A stretch of DNA of 5,720 nucleotides from CAZPZR01 sp964591105 (lineage in GTDB: Bacteria > Bacillota > Clostridia > Lachnospirales > Lachnospiraceae): positions 1 to 5,720 of the forward strand of contig CAZPZR010000088.1 in the NCBI GenBank assembly GCA_964591105.1, written 5' to 3'. The notes below the pieces were generated by a model. That model did not search any database, was not told the origin of the DNA, and worked only from the letters and a program-made list of their open reading frames with translations. Made by a program: the position numbers and the translations under genes. Below, in pieces: positions 1 through 5,651 of this stretch. Position 1 is the first letter of the stretch. The number at the start of each line of letters is the position of its first letter.

Positions 1-38
1 AATATTTTACTGCAAAACGTTTTATTAATAAAAGCGAA

Positions 39-64
39 TTATTAGTATAAAAAATTACTAATAA
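39..64. repeat. AT-rich inverted repeat upstream of the transketolase promoter
   Basis: Perfect 9-bp arms TTATTAGTA (39-47) and TACTAATAA (56-64) are separated by 8 A/T bases. The repeat ends 13 bp before the -35 hexamer of the transketolase promoter. The stem is almost entirely A/T and no clear T tract follows on either strand, so an operator or upstream protein-binding site is more likely than a terminator. No regulator can be named from the sequence. Confidence 0.45.
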
Positions 65-77
65 AAATAAAGAGCTA

Positions 78-107
78 TTGACCGAAATATGAAAGGTAAG
101 ATATAAT
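78..107 (+). promoter_or_regulatory. Sigma-A-type promoter of the transketolase operon
   Basis: The -35 is TTGACC (78-83) and the -10 is a perfect TATAAT (102-107), with an 18-bp spacer. Transcription would start near 114, giving a leader of about 55 nt. That leader contains a small inverted repeat, GGTGA/TCACC at 126-139. The match is close to consensus, in keeping with a well-expressed central metabolism operon. Confidence 0.8.
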
Positions 108-168
108 TTTCTATATGGAAACATTGGTGAAAATTCACCGTTAACAATATTAATTCAGGAGGAACGTC

Positions 169-1005
169 ATGAACAAATTAGAATTAATGAAGACGGCTAA
201 TGAAGTACGTAAAGGCGTAATCAAAGCTGTGCACAGTGCAAAATCTGGTCATCCAGGCGGATCATTATCAGCAGCAGATATTTATACATATCTCTATTTT
301 GAAGAAATGAACATTGATCCAGCAGAACCTAAGAAAGCAGATCGCGATCGCTTTGTATTATCCAAAGGTCATACAGCACCAGGATACTATTCAGCACTTG
401 CACACAGAGGATTTTTCCCAGTTGAAGATCTTACAACTCTTCGTAAAGTAGGTTCTTACCTTCAGGGACATCCAGATATGAAACATATCCCAGGTGTAGA
501 TATGTCAAGTGGTTCTCTTGGACAGGGAATCTCAGCAGCAGTAGGTATGGCTATTTCTGCAAAATTATCCGGAGAAGATTACAGAGTATATACACTTCTT
601 GGAGACGGTGAAATTCAGGAAGGTCAGGTATGGGAAGCAGCAATGCTCGCAGCTCATAGAAATCTTGACAACCTTGTAGTAATCGTAGACAACAACAACT
701 TACAGATTGATGGTGCAATTTCAGATGTAAACTCACCATACCCAATCGATAAGAAATTTGAAGCATTCAACTTCCACGTAATCAATGTAGATGGACATGA
801 CTTTGATGATCTTGCTGCAGCATTCAAAGAAGCAAGAGAAACAAAAGGTCAGCCAACAGCGATTATTGCTAAGACAGTGAAAGGAAAAGGAGTTTCTTTC
901 ATGGAAGATCAGGCATCATGGCATGGAGCAGCTCCAAATGATGAGCAGTTCGCAGTTGCTATGGCGGATTTAGAGAAGGAGGGTGCTAAGTTATGTCAGA
1001 TGTAA
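169..1005 (+). CDS. Transketolase, N-terminal subunit (thiamine diphosphate-binding)
   Basis: This is one half of a split transketolase. With the next gene it should move two-carbon ketol units between sugar phosphates (for example xylulose 5-phosphate plus ribose 5-phosphate to sedoheptulose 7-phosphate plus glyceraldehyde 3-phosphate) in the cytoplasmic pentose phosphate pathway. The 278 residues match the usual length of this subunit. Family signatures visible are SGHPGG at 26-31, SKGHTAP at 65-71, GHPD at 100-103, GSLGQG at 115-120, the ThDP/metal motif beginning GDG (145-147) and ending NNN (175-177), and a late WHG at 252-254. The histidines at 28, 68, 101 and 253 fall where single-chain transketolases have active-site histidines. 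The ATG at 169 follows AGGAGGA (157-163) by 5 nt. The 3' end overlaps the C-terminal subunit by 13 nt, which implies coupled translation and equal stoichiometry. Specialised split transketolases (for example sulfosugar enzymes) exist, but no matching pathway genes are present. Confidence 0.96.
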   Translation: MNKLELMKTANEVRKGVIKAVHSAKSGHPGGSLSAADIYTYLYFEEMNIDPAEPKKADRDRFVLSKGHTAPGYYSALAHRGFFPVEDLTTLRKVGSYLQGHPDMKHIPGVDMSSGSLGQGISAAVGMAISAKLSGEDYRVYTLLGDGEIQEGQVWEAAMLAAHRNLDNLVVIVDNNNLQIDGAISDVNSPYPIDKKFEAFNFHVINVDGHDFDDLAAAFKEARETKGQPTAIIAKTVKGKGVSFMEDQASWHGAAPNDEQFAVAMADLEKEGAKLCQM

Positions 1006-1931
1006 AGAAAATTGCAACAAGAGAAAGCTATGGTAATGCTTTAGTAGAATTAGGAAAAAAATACGATGACGTAGTTGTATTAGACGCAGACCTTGCAGGA
1101 GCAACAAAGACAGGAACATTCAAAAAAGCATTCCCAGAACGTCACATTGACTGTGGAATCGCAGAATGTAACATGGTTGGAGTAGCAGCAGGACTTGCAA
1201 CAACAGGAAAAGTACCATTCGCAAGTTCATTTGCAATGTTCGCAGCAGGACGTGCATTCGAACAGGTACGTAACTCTGTTGGATATCCAAAGTTAAATGT
1301 AAAAATTGGAGCAACACATGCTGGTATTTCTGTAGGAGAAGACGGAGCAACACATCAGTGTAACGAAGACCTTGCACTTATGAGAACTATTCCAGGAATG
1401 GTAGTTGCAAGCCCTTCTGATGATATTGAAGCAAAAGCAATGGTAGAAGCTGCATACAAACATGTAGGACCAGTATACATGAGATTTGGACGTGCTGCAG
1501 TTCCAGTAATCAATACAAATCCAGATTACACATTCGAATTCGGAAAAGGAATTGTACTTCGTGAAGGAAAAGATGTTGCAATTATTGCAAACGGACTTTG
1601 CGTAGCAGAATCTCTTGCAGCAGCAGAAAAACTTGCAGCAGACGGAATCGATGCAAAAGTAATTAACTTCCATACAATCAAACCATTAGATGAAGCTATG
1701 GTAATTGAAGTAGCTGAAAAGATTGGAAAGATCGTAACAGTAGAAGAACACTCAGTAATTGGTGGACTTGGAAGTGCTGTATGTGATGTAGTGGCTGAAA
1801 AAGCACCTGCAAAAGTTATGAAGATTGGTATCAACGATGTGTTTGGAGAATCAGGCCCAGCAGCACAGTTGATCAAAAAATATGGTCTTGATGGAGACAG
1901 CATTTACGAAAAAGTAAAAGCATTTGTATAA
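993..1931 (+). CDS. Transketolase, C-terminal subunit (pyrimidine-binding and C-terminal domains)
   Basis: This second half of the split transketolase supplies the ThDP pyrimidine-binding (PP-like) domain and the C-terminal regulatory domain, and completes the active site at the interface with the N-terminal subunit. The 312 residues are typical for the subunit. The cofactor-activating glutamate is E58 in GIAECNM. Substrate-site residues stand in ATHAGISVGEDGATHQ (107-122), where H109, D117 and H121 fit the conserved phosphate and sugar contacts. R164 in YMRFGR fits the phosphate-binding arginine. The C-terminal domain starts near residue 190 and carries EEHSVIGGLGSAV at 251-263. The ATG at 993 lies inside the end of the upstream gene, 10 nt after AAGGAGG (976-982). 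The stop is followed at once by an intrinsic terminator, so the operon is just these two genes. The sequence resembles 1-deoxyxylulose-5-phosphate synthase C-terminal halves, but its pairing with the N-terminal subunit supports transketolase. Confidence 0.95.
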   Translation: MSDVKKIATRESYGNALVELGKKYDDVVVLDADLAGATKTGTFKKAFPERHIDCGIAECNMVGVAAGLATTGKVPFASSFAMFAAGRAFEQVRNSVGYPKLNVKIGATHAGISVGEDGATHQCNEDLALMRTIPGMVVASPSDDIEAKAMVEAAYKHVGPVYMRFGRAAVPVINTNPDYTFEFGKGIVLREGKDVAIIANGLCVAESLAAAEKLAADGIDAKVINFHTIKPLDEAMVIEVAEKIGKIVTVEEHSVIGGLGSAVCDVVAEKAPAKVMKIGINDVFGESGPAAQLIKKYGLDGDSIYEKVKAFV

Positions 1932-1946
1932 GAATAAAAGTTAGAG

Positions 1947-1982
1947 ATACAGGAGTTGAGAAATCAGCTCCTGTATTTTTTT
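1947..1982 (+). terminator. Rho-independent terminator of the transketolase operon
   Basis: A 13-bp stem (1947-1959 with 1964-1976, one G-U pair) closes on a GAAA tetraloop at 1960-1963 and runs into seven Ts at 1976-1982. It starts 15 nt after the stop codon of the C-terminal subunit, so it separates this operon from the envelope genes downstream. Confidence 0.93.
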
Positions 1983-2111
1983 GAATCGTAAAGCACGGAA
2001 CAATCCGTAGGCATCATGTTATCAATTTATAGTAAAACCCATTCTCTTGTCATATGACGTCGGAAAATTCCAGTTTTCATTCCCATCAATTGATAAAATA
2101 CGCAAAATCCA

Positions 2112-2122
2112 TGTGCTATCAT
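2112..2122 (+). promoter_or_regulatory. Candidate extended -10 promoter for the MPN-like/LysM gene
   Basis: TGTGCTATCAT gives an extended -10 (TG, one base, then TATCAT at 2117-2122). The only reasonable -35, TTGATA at 2090-2095, is 21 bp away, which is too long for a normal spacer, so the promoter would rely on the extended -10. Transcription would begin near 2129, about 26 nt before the ATG. The terminator upstream means some promoter is needed in this gap. Confidence 0.5.
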
Positions 2123-2140
2123 ATGCAAAAATATGCAAAA
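2121..2140 (+). repeat. Tandem 10-bp direct repeat at the predicted transcription start
   Basis: ATATGCAAAA occurs twice without a gap (2121-2130 and 2131-2140). A third, one-mismatch copy, ATACGCAAAA, lies at 2098-2107. The pair overlaps the end of the predicted -10 and the transcription start, where a bound protein would block initiation. An operator role is inferred from position only. Confidence 0.45.
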
Positions 2141-2154
2141 TGAGGTGAGAGTAT

Positions 2155-3264
2155 ATGGAAAAAACTTTTCCAAAGAATGTAAGACAAATCGGGAATGTGT
2201 GTGATGAACCTAAGATTTATGTAGAAGATTATGTCGACACGTACCTGAACCAACTGAAAGAAAAAGCGGTGTTAGAACCAATCGGTGTCATGCTTGCAGG
2301 GGAGCTTGTGAAGCAAGAAGGACAAGCGGTGGTTTACATATCCGGAGCAATTCAAATACAAGGGGTTGAAGTGAATGGAACAGAAATTAAGACGACAGAC
2401 GAGATGTTGGAGCAAGTAAACGCAGAAAAGGAGGAATATTTTCCGAATTTAAATTTTGTTGGGTGGTGCTTAATTGAGACGGGTCATCCAATGGGGCTCA
2501 ATCGCGGAGTCAATCAGATGCATAGCAAAATATTTCCGGATGAAAACACCATATTTATCTGGCGGGATGCTGTAGATAATGACGAAATTTTATATGCGAA
2601 TAAATATGGTGAACTCATGCAAATGGGTGGTCATTACATTTATTATGAAAAAAATCCGGACATGCAGAACTACATGATTGACACAAGAAAGATGAATGGA
2701 GTGACTCCCAGTGAAATGGTTGAGGATCGAGCTGCAAAGGATTTTCGTAGTACCGTAAGAGGGAAGATGGATTATAAAGAACAAAGACAGACCTCCCGGT
2801 TTACGTATGCAATGAGTGTATTCCTTGTAGTTGTGGTACTTGCCATAGGGATTTCGATGATGAATAATTTTGATAAAATGGAAGATGTGCAGAACTCGTT
2901 AGAGTCTCTGTCACAGGCAGTGAGCGGAAAAGAACATGCTGTAAATGATACGCAAGTTGTTTCCACAGAGAAAGAACCGATTGCAGAAGAGCAAGAGCAA
3001 GAGGAAGAGATAGAAGTAGAAGAGCAGGAGCAGGAAGAGGAAACAAAAGAAACAGTAGCTGCATCTAATGGGACAGTACCGGAAATATCAACGGTTCAAG
3101 AGCAACTGAGCGAAGAGTATTATGAAGTGAAAAAGGGAGACACCTTAGATAGCATAAGTATCGAAAAATATGGAAATCGCAATCAAGTAGATGCAATTTG
3201 CGAATTAAATGGTCTGGAAGATGGCAACTTGATTTTCATTGGTCAAAAGTTATTGTTACCATAA
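2155..3264 (+). CDS. Single-pass membrane protein: MPN/JAB-like N-terminal domain, acidic stalk, C-terminal LysM domain
   Basis: The 369-residue protein has three parts. Residues ~39-175 resemble the MPN/JAB fold: E41 before GVMLAG fits the JAMM glutamate, and FVGW (101-104) precedes TGHP (109-112) where active JAMM proteases have HxHP. The first histidine is thus replaced by T109, and the expected Ser and Asp after H111 are V119 and M122, so metalloprotease activity looks lost. A basic stretch (191-215) precedes one transmembrane helix (~216-236), predicting N-inside, C-outside topology. Outside follow a short possible coiled coil (~238-256), a Glu/Gln-rich stalk with EEQEQEEE repeated at 278-285 and 289-296, and a standard LysM domain (322-369) beginning YYEVKKGDTL, expected to bind peptidoglycan glycans. 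There is no N-terminal signal peptide. The ATG follows GAGGTGAG (2142-2149) by 5 nt. LysM is certain; the MPN-like assignment is inferred from pattern alone and the role is unknown. Confidence 0.9.
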   Translation: MEKTFPKNVRQIGNVCDEPKIYVEDYVDTYLNQLKEKAVLEPIGVMLAGELVKQEGQAVVYISGAIQIQGVEVNGTEIKTTDEMLEQVNAEKEEYFPNLNFVGWCLIETGHPMGLNRGVNQMHSKIFPDENTIFIWRDAVDNDEILYANKYGELMQMGGHYIYYEKNPDMQNYMIDTRKMNGVTPSEMVEDRAAKDFRSTVRGKMDYKEQRQTSRFTYAMSVFLVVVVLAIGISMMNNFDKMEDVQNSLESLSQAVSGKEHAVNDTQVVSTEKEPIAEEQEQEEEIEVEEQEQEEETKETVAASNGTVPEISTVQEQLSEEYYEVKKGDTLDSISIEKYGNRNQVDAICELNGLEDGNLIFIGQKLLLP

Positions 3265-3283
3265 GAGAAAAGTATGCTATAAT
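3253..3283 (+). promoter_or_regulatory. Candidate extended -10 promoter for the DUF5711-like gene
   Basis: A perfect TATAAT (3278-3283) is preceded by TG at 3275-3276, giving an extended -10. A weak -35, TTGTTA (3253-3258), lies 19 bp upstream within the last codons of the LysM gene. Transcription would start near 3290. TATGC and GCATA (3273-3277 and 3288-3292) flank the -10 as a short inverted repeat. The promoter could add to read-through from the upstream gene, since no convincing terminator lies between them. Confidence 0.6.
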
Positions 3284-3326
3284 GGACGCATAATTTTGAC
3301 AGTAATTATTAGGAAATTTGAAGTAC

Positions 3327-3344
3327 AAAGGGGAATATAGATTG
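3327..3344 (+). promoter_or_regulatory. Ribosome-binding site that decides a TTG start at 3342
   Basis: AAAGGGGA (3327-3334) sits 7 nt before TTG 3342-3344, an ideal distance. The earlier in-frame TTG at 3318 has only AGGA (3311-3314) three nt in front of it, too close to work well. No ATG occurs near the conserved start of the frame. Confidence 0.75.
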
Positions 3345-4574
3345 AATAAGCGAAATAGAGAATTATATGTTGTGAGAGAACAACAGAAGGACAAGCCAAA
3401 ACAGTCATTTACACAGCGTGCACGCGGAAGTAAGAATAAGATGACAAAAGGGATGAAAAGGATCTGGAAGGAGAGCCGAAACAGAGTAGTCTGGTGCGGG
3501 GTTGCAGTAATTGTAATCATTGCAGGCATCCTTCTAGTGAATTTGCAGACCTATACGAAGGTGCGAACAGCAGAAGTTTATCAAATCAGCGGGGCAGCAG
3601 ATAACAGCTACAAAGAATTTGCGAATGGAGTGTTAAAGTATAGCAGGGATGGAGTTGCTTATCTGGATTATGAGGGACAGGAGCAATGGAATCTGCCTTA
3701 TCAGATTAAGACACCGCTGGTAGCGACGAACCGTGTGACGGCAGCAGTTGCTGATAAAGGTGGCAATGATATTCTGGTGTTTCAGGAGCAGGGCGTGAAA
3801 GGAGAGATTCACACCACTCTTCCAATAGAAAGAATTGCTCTTTCAGAACAGGGAATTGTTTGTGCGATTTTGAAAAATGAAAAGTCTCCACAGATCATGT
3901 GCTACGATACAGCGGGAAATATTTTGATTGAACATAAAGCATCTTTTGGCGGCAGTGGTTATCCAATGGATGTAGCATTATCTCCAAATGGGGAAATGTT
4001 ACAAGTGCTCTACCTTTTGGTGGAACAGGGACAAGTGAAGTCTAAAGCAGTTTATTATGATTTTGGAGCAGGCGGTGAAGAGAAAGAAGATCATCAGACT
4101 GCAGAAAAAGAATATGCAAATACAGTACTCGCATCTGGATTTTTCATAAATAAATCGGTCTCCGTTGCAGTGGGTGACAATTGCCTGACTATTTTTAAGG
4201 GCGAGAAAAATCCAAAAGAAGTGACGACAATTCAGATAGACCAAGAAATAAAAAGCGTATTTCATAATGAAAAATATATTGGAGTCGTTTTAAAAAATAC
4301 TGGAAAAGCAGGTTCGAAACTGCGACTTTATAATACAGCTGGAAAAGTAGTGTTAGAAGAAACATTTTCTGGAGATTACAAAAATGTTAAAATTTCTAGA
4401 AATCAAGTAATCATGTACGATGGAAAACAGTGCAGCATTTTTACAAAAAGTGGTATTCACAAATTTGATGGGGAATTTAATAACAATATTATGGAAATTG
4501 TTCCGATTTCAGGTGTGAATAAATATCTTGTGATTACTGCAAATGGCATGGAAGAAGTACGACTTGTAAAATAA
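3342..4574 (+). CDS. DUF5711-like single-pass membrane protein with a probable extracellular beta-propeller
   Basis: Counted from the TTG at 3342 the protein has 410 residues; the frame is open 24 nt further upstream to another TTG (3318), which has a poor ribosome site. Residues 1-48 are strongly basic and lack a signal sequence. One transmembrane helix follows at ~49-68 (VVWCGVAVIVIIAGILLVNL), giving N-inside, C-outside topology. The rest (~72-410) is a series of beta-strand-rich segments of roughly 40-45 residues with blade-like turns such as YSRDGVAYLDYEGQEQWN (100-117), VALSPNGEMLQVLYL (211-225) and LYNTAGKVVLEE (329-340), as in WD40- or PQQ-like propellers. It resembles the DUF5711 family common in Lachnospiraceae, an identification from memory of the architecture. 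No catalytic motif is visible. It precedes the CvpA-like gene by only 11 nt, so the two are almost surely cotranscribed. The function is unknown; a sensor or scaffold at the outer membrane face is a guess. Confidence 0.88.
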   Translation: MNKRNRELYVVREQQKDKPKQSFTQRARGSKNKMTKGMKRIWKESRNRVVWCGVAVIVIIAGILLVNLQTYTKVRTAEVYQISGAADNSYKEFANGVLKYSRDGVAYLDYEGQEQWNLPYQIKTPLVATNRVTAAVADKGGNDILVFQEQGVKGEIHTTLPIERIALSEQGIVCAILKNEKSPQIMCYDTAGNILIEHKASFGGSGYPMDVALSPNGEMLQVLYLLVEQGQVKSKAVYYDFGAGGEEKEDHQTAEKEYANTVLASGFFINKSVSVAVGDNCLTIFKGEKNPKEVTTIQIDQEIKSVFHNEKYIGVVLKNTGKAGSKLRLYNTAGKVVLEETFSGDYKNVKISRNQVIMYDGKQCSIFTKSGIHKFDGEFNNNIMEIVPISGVNKYLVITANGMEEVRLVK

Positions 4575-4585
4575 GGGGAGAAACT

Positions 4586-5494
4586 ATGGATTGGGTATTA
4601 CTTACGATAGCAGCAATATTTTTAATTTCGATTCTTGTGGGAATTTATCGAGGAGCGTTAAGGATTGCAGTGTCTCTTGTGACGACAGTGCTTACGTTGC
4701 TTCTCGTCTTTTTTGCGACACCATATGTTTCAGATGTGATTGAGAAAAAGACACCGGTTGATGATATGGTGCAAGAATATATCGTAAAAAGTGTGACTCA
4801 AAAAGTAATGCCGAGTGAAAGTGCGCCTAATAGTTTGAATGAAGAAAATGTAAAGCGAGTTCTGAAGGCAGCAGGTGTGAGTGAAGAAACGCTGGAAGAG
4901 CATGGAATTACGGTAGAAGATATTGTAAATGGAACGATCAGTGACAAAGAGTTGGCACAGTATGGAATTTCCAGTAGATTACTAACTGGCCTAAGAAATG
5001 GAGCCGGAGATGTAGTTGCGGAAGAAGTGAAGCAGGCTGATGTTCCGGAGGAACTTCAGGATGAGGTGATTGAAGAAGCAGGACTTCCGGCAGTATTTGA
5101 AGAATTGCTTCAGAAGAATAATAAAGATAGCGTCTACCAGACACTTGGGGTGGAGACATTTATACAGTATGCTGCAACGTACTTGGCGAAACTGGTAGTT
5201 CATATTCTAGCATTTCTTGGAACCTTTATATTTGTATCTATTATTATACGTGCAATTGTATTTGCCTTAAATATCGTGACGGAGCTTCCGGGAGTTGGCA
5301 TTATAAACCGACTTGGAGGTGGAGCATTAGGAGCAATGGGTGCATTGGTGATTGTCTGGATTTTGTTCATAATCGTAACACTTCTTTATACGACACAGAT
5401 CGGACAGGAAATATATGAGGTTATCCAAAGCAATGATTTTACGAGATTTATATATGAATATAATCCAATTTTAAGGCTGGCAACAAAAATTTGA
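4586..5494 (+). CDS. CvpA-family membrane protein with a long central insertion
   Basis: CvpA proteins are small polytopic inner-membrane proteins linked to colicin V production in Escherichia coli and, more broadly, to envelope stress tolerance; their molecular activity is not settled. Here hydrophobic helices lie at ~3-20, 26-45, 203-230 and 249-269. The two family signatures are present: GIYRG after the first helix (19-23) and INRLGGGALGAMGAL (240-254) entering the last. At 302 residues it is nearly twice the length of E. coli CvpA. The extra part is a hydrophilic, mostly acidic and helical region at ~48-195 with no recognised domain; it includes VSEETLEEHGITVEDIVNG (98-116). The ATG follows AAGGGGAG (4573-4580) by 5 nt and only 11 nt separates it from the preceding gene. 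No intrinsic terminator follows; the next promoter's A-tract begins at its stop codon. The family call is firm, the role here is not known. Confidence 0.9.
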   Translation: MDWVLLTIAAIFLISILVGIYRGALRIAVSLVTTVLTLLLVFFATPYVSDVIEKKTPVDDMVQEYIVKSVTQKVMPSESAPNSLNEENVKRVLKAAGVSEETLEEHGITVEDIVNGTISDKELAQYGISSRLLTGLRNGAGDVVAEEVKQADVPEELQDEVIEEAGLPAVFEELLQKNNKDSVYQTLGVETFIQYAATYLAKLVVHILAFLGTFIFVSIIIRAIVFALNIVTELPGVGIINRLGGGALGAMGALVIVWILFIIVTLLYTTQIGQEIYEVIQSNDFTRFIYEYNPILRLATKI

Positions 5495-5541
5495 AAAAAG
5501 TGAAAAAAGCTGTTGACAAATAAAGGGACGGGTGGTATTCT
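5492..5541 (+). promoter_or_regulatory. Upstream rRNA-type promoter (P1) with A-tract UP element
   Basis: A perfect -35 TTGACA (5513-5518), a 17-bp spacer and -10 TATTCT (5536-5541) predict a start near 5548. Just upstream, TGAAAAAAG is repeated twice head to tail (5492-5509), forming an A-tract UP-like element. Its first bases are the stop codon of the CvpA-like gene. Both hexamers and the spacing are repeated exactly in a second promoter 104 bp downstream. Confidence 0.82.
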
Positions 5542-5600
5542 ATTATAGCTGTCGCGAAAACGGTGATGCGGAACGGCGGTGGCGATAAAAACTTTTGAAA

Positions 5601-5645
5601 ATAAATAAAAAAGTTGTTGACAAACAGCGACAAACATGATATTCT
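5601..5645 (+). promoter_or_regulatory. Downstream rRNA-type promoter (P2) with A-rich UP element
   Basis: TTGACA (5617-5622), a 17-bp spacer and TATTCT (5640-5645) predict a start near 5652. An A-rich stretch (5601-5612) precedes it. The motif is identical in hexamers and spacing to P1, and both are followed by a GTCGC..AAAACG initial transcribed sequence. Paired strong promoters of this kind are typical of Firmicute rRNA operons. Confidence 0.85.
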
Positions 5646-5651
5646 AATATG

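Noticed and set aside
1120..1903. Several open frames of 85-126 codons on the minus strand across the C-terminal transketolase subunit
   Set aside because: They lie opposite a clearly conserved gene, are full of low-complexity Cys, Tyr, Leu, Ser or Phe runs that mirror its codon pattern, and lack convincing ribosome-binding sites.
169..1931. The split transketolase as part of a special sulfosugar or other non-pentose pathway
   Set aside because: The operon contains only the two subunits and ends in a terminator; no aldolase, isomerase, kinase or transporter of such a pathway is nearby.
1995..2008. ACGGA/TCCGT hairpin as a possible second terminator or small RNA
   Set aside because: The stem is only 5 bp and no T tract follows on either strand.
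3273..3297. TATGC/GCATA hairpin followed by ATTTT as a terminator after the LysM gene
   Set aside because: A 5-bp, AT-rich stem with a 10-nt loop and a short T run is too weak; the segment fits better as an extended -10 promoter.
5562..5582. Five GG pairs between the two rRNA-type promoters as a possible G-quadruplex
   Set aside because: Only two-tetrad stacking would be possible; such runs are weak and common, and nothing else supports a role.
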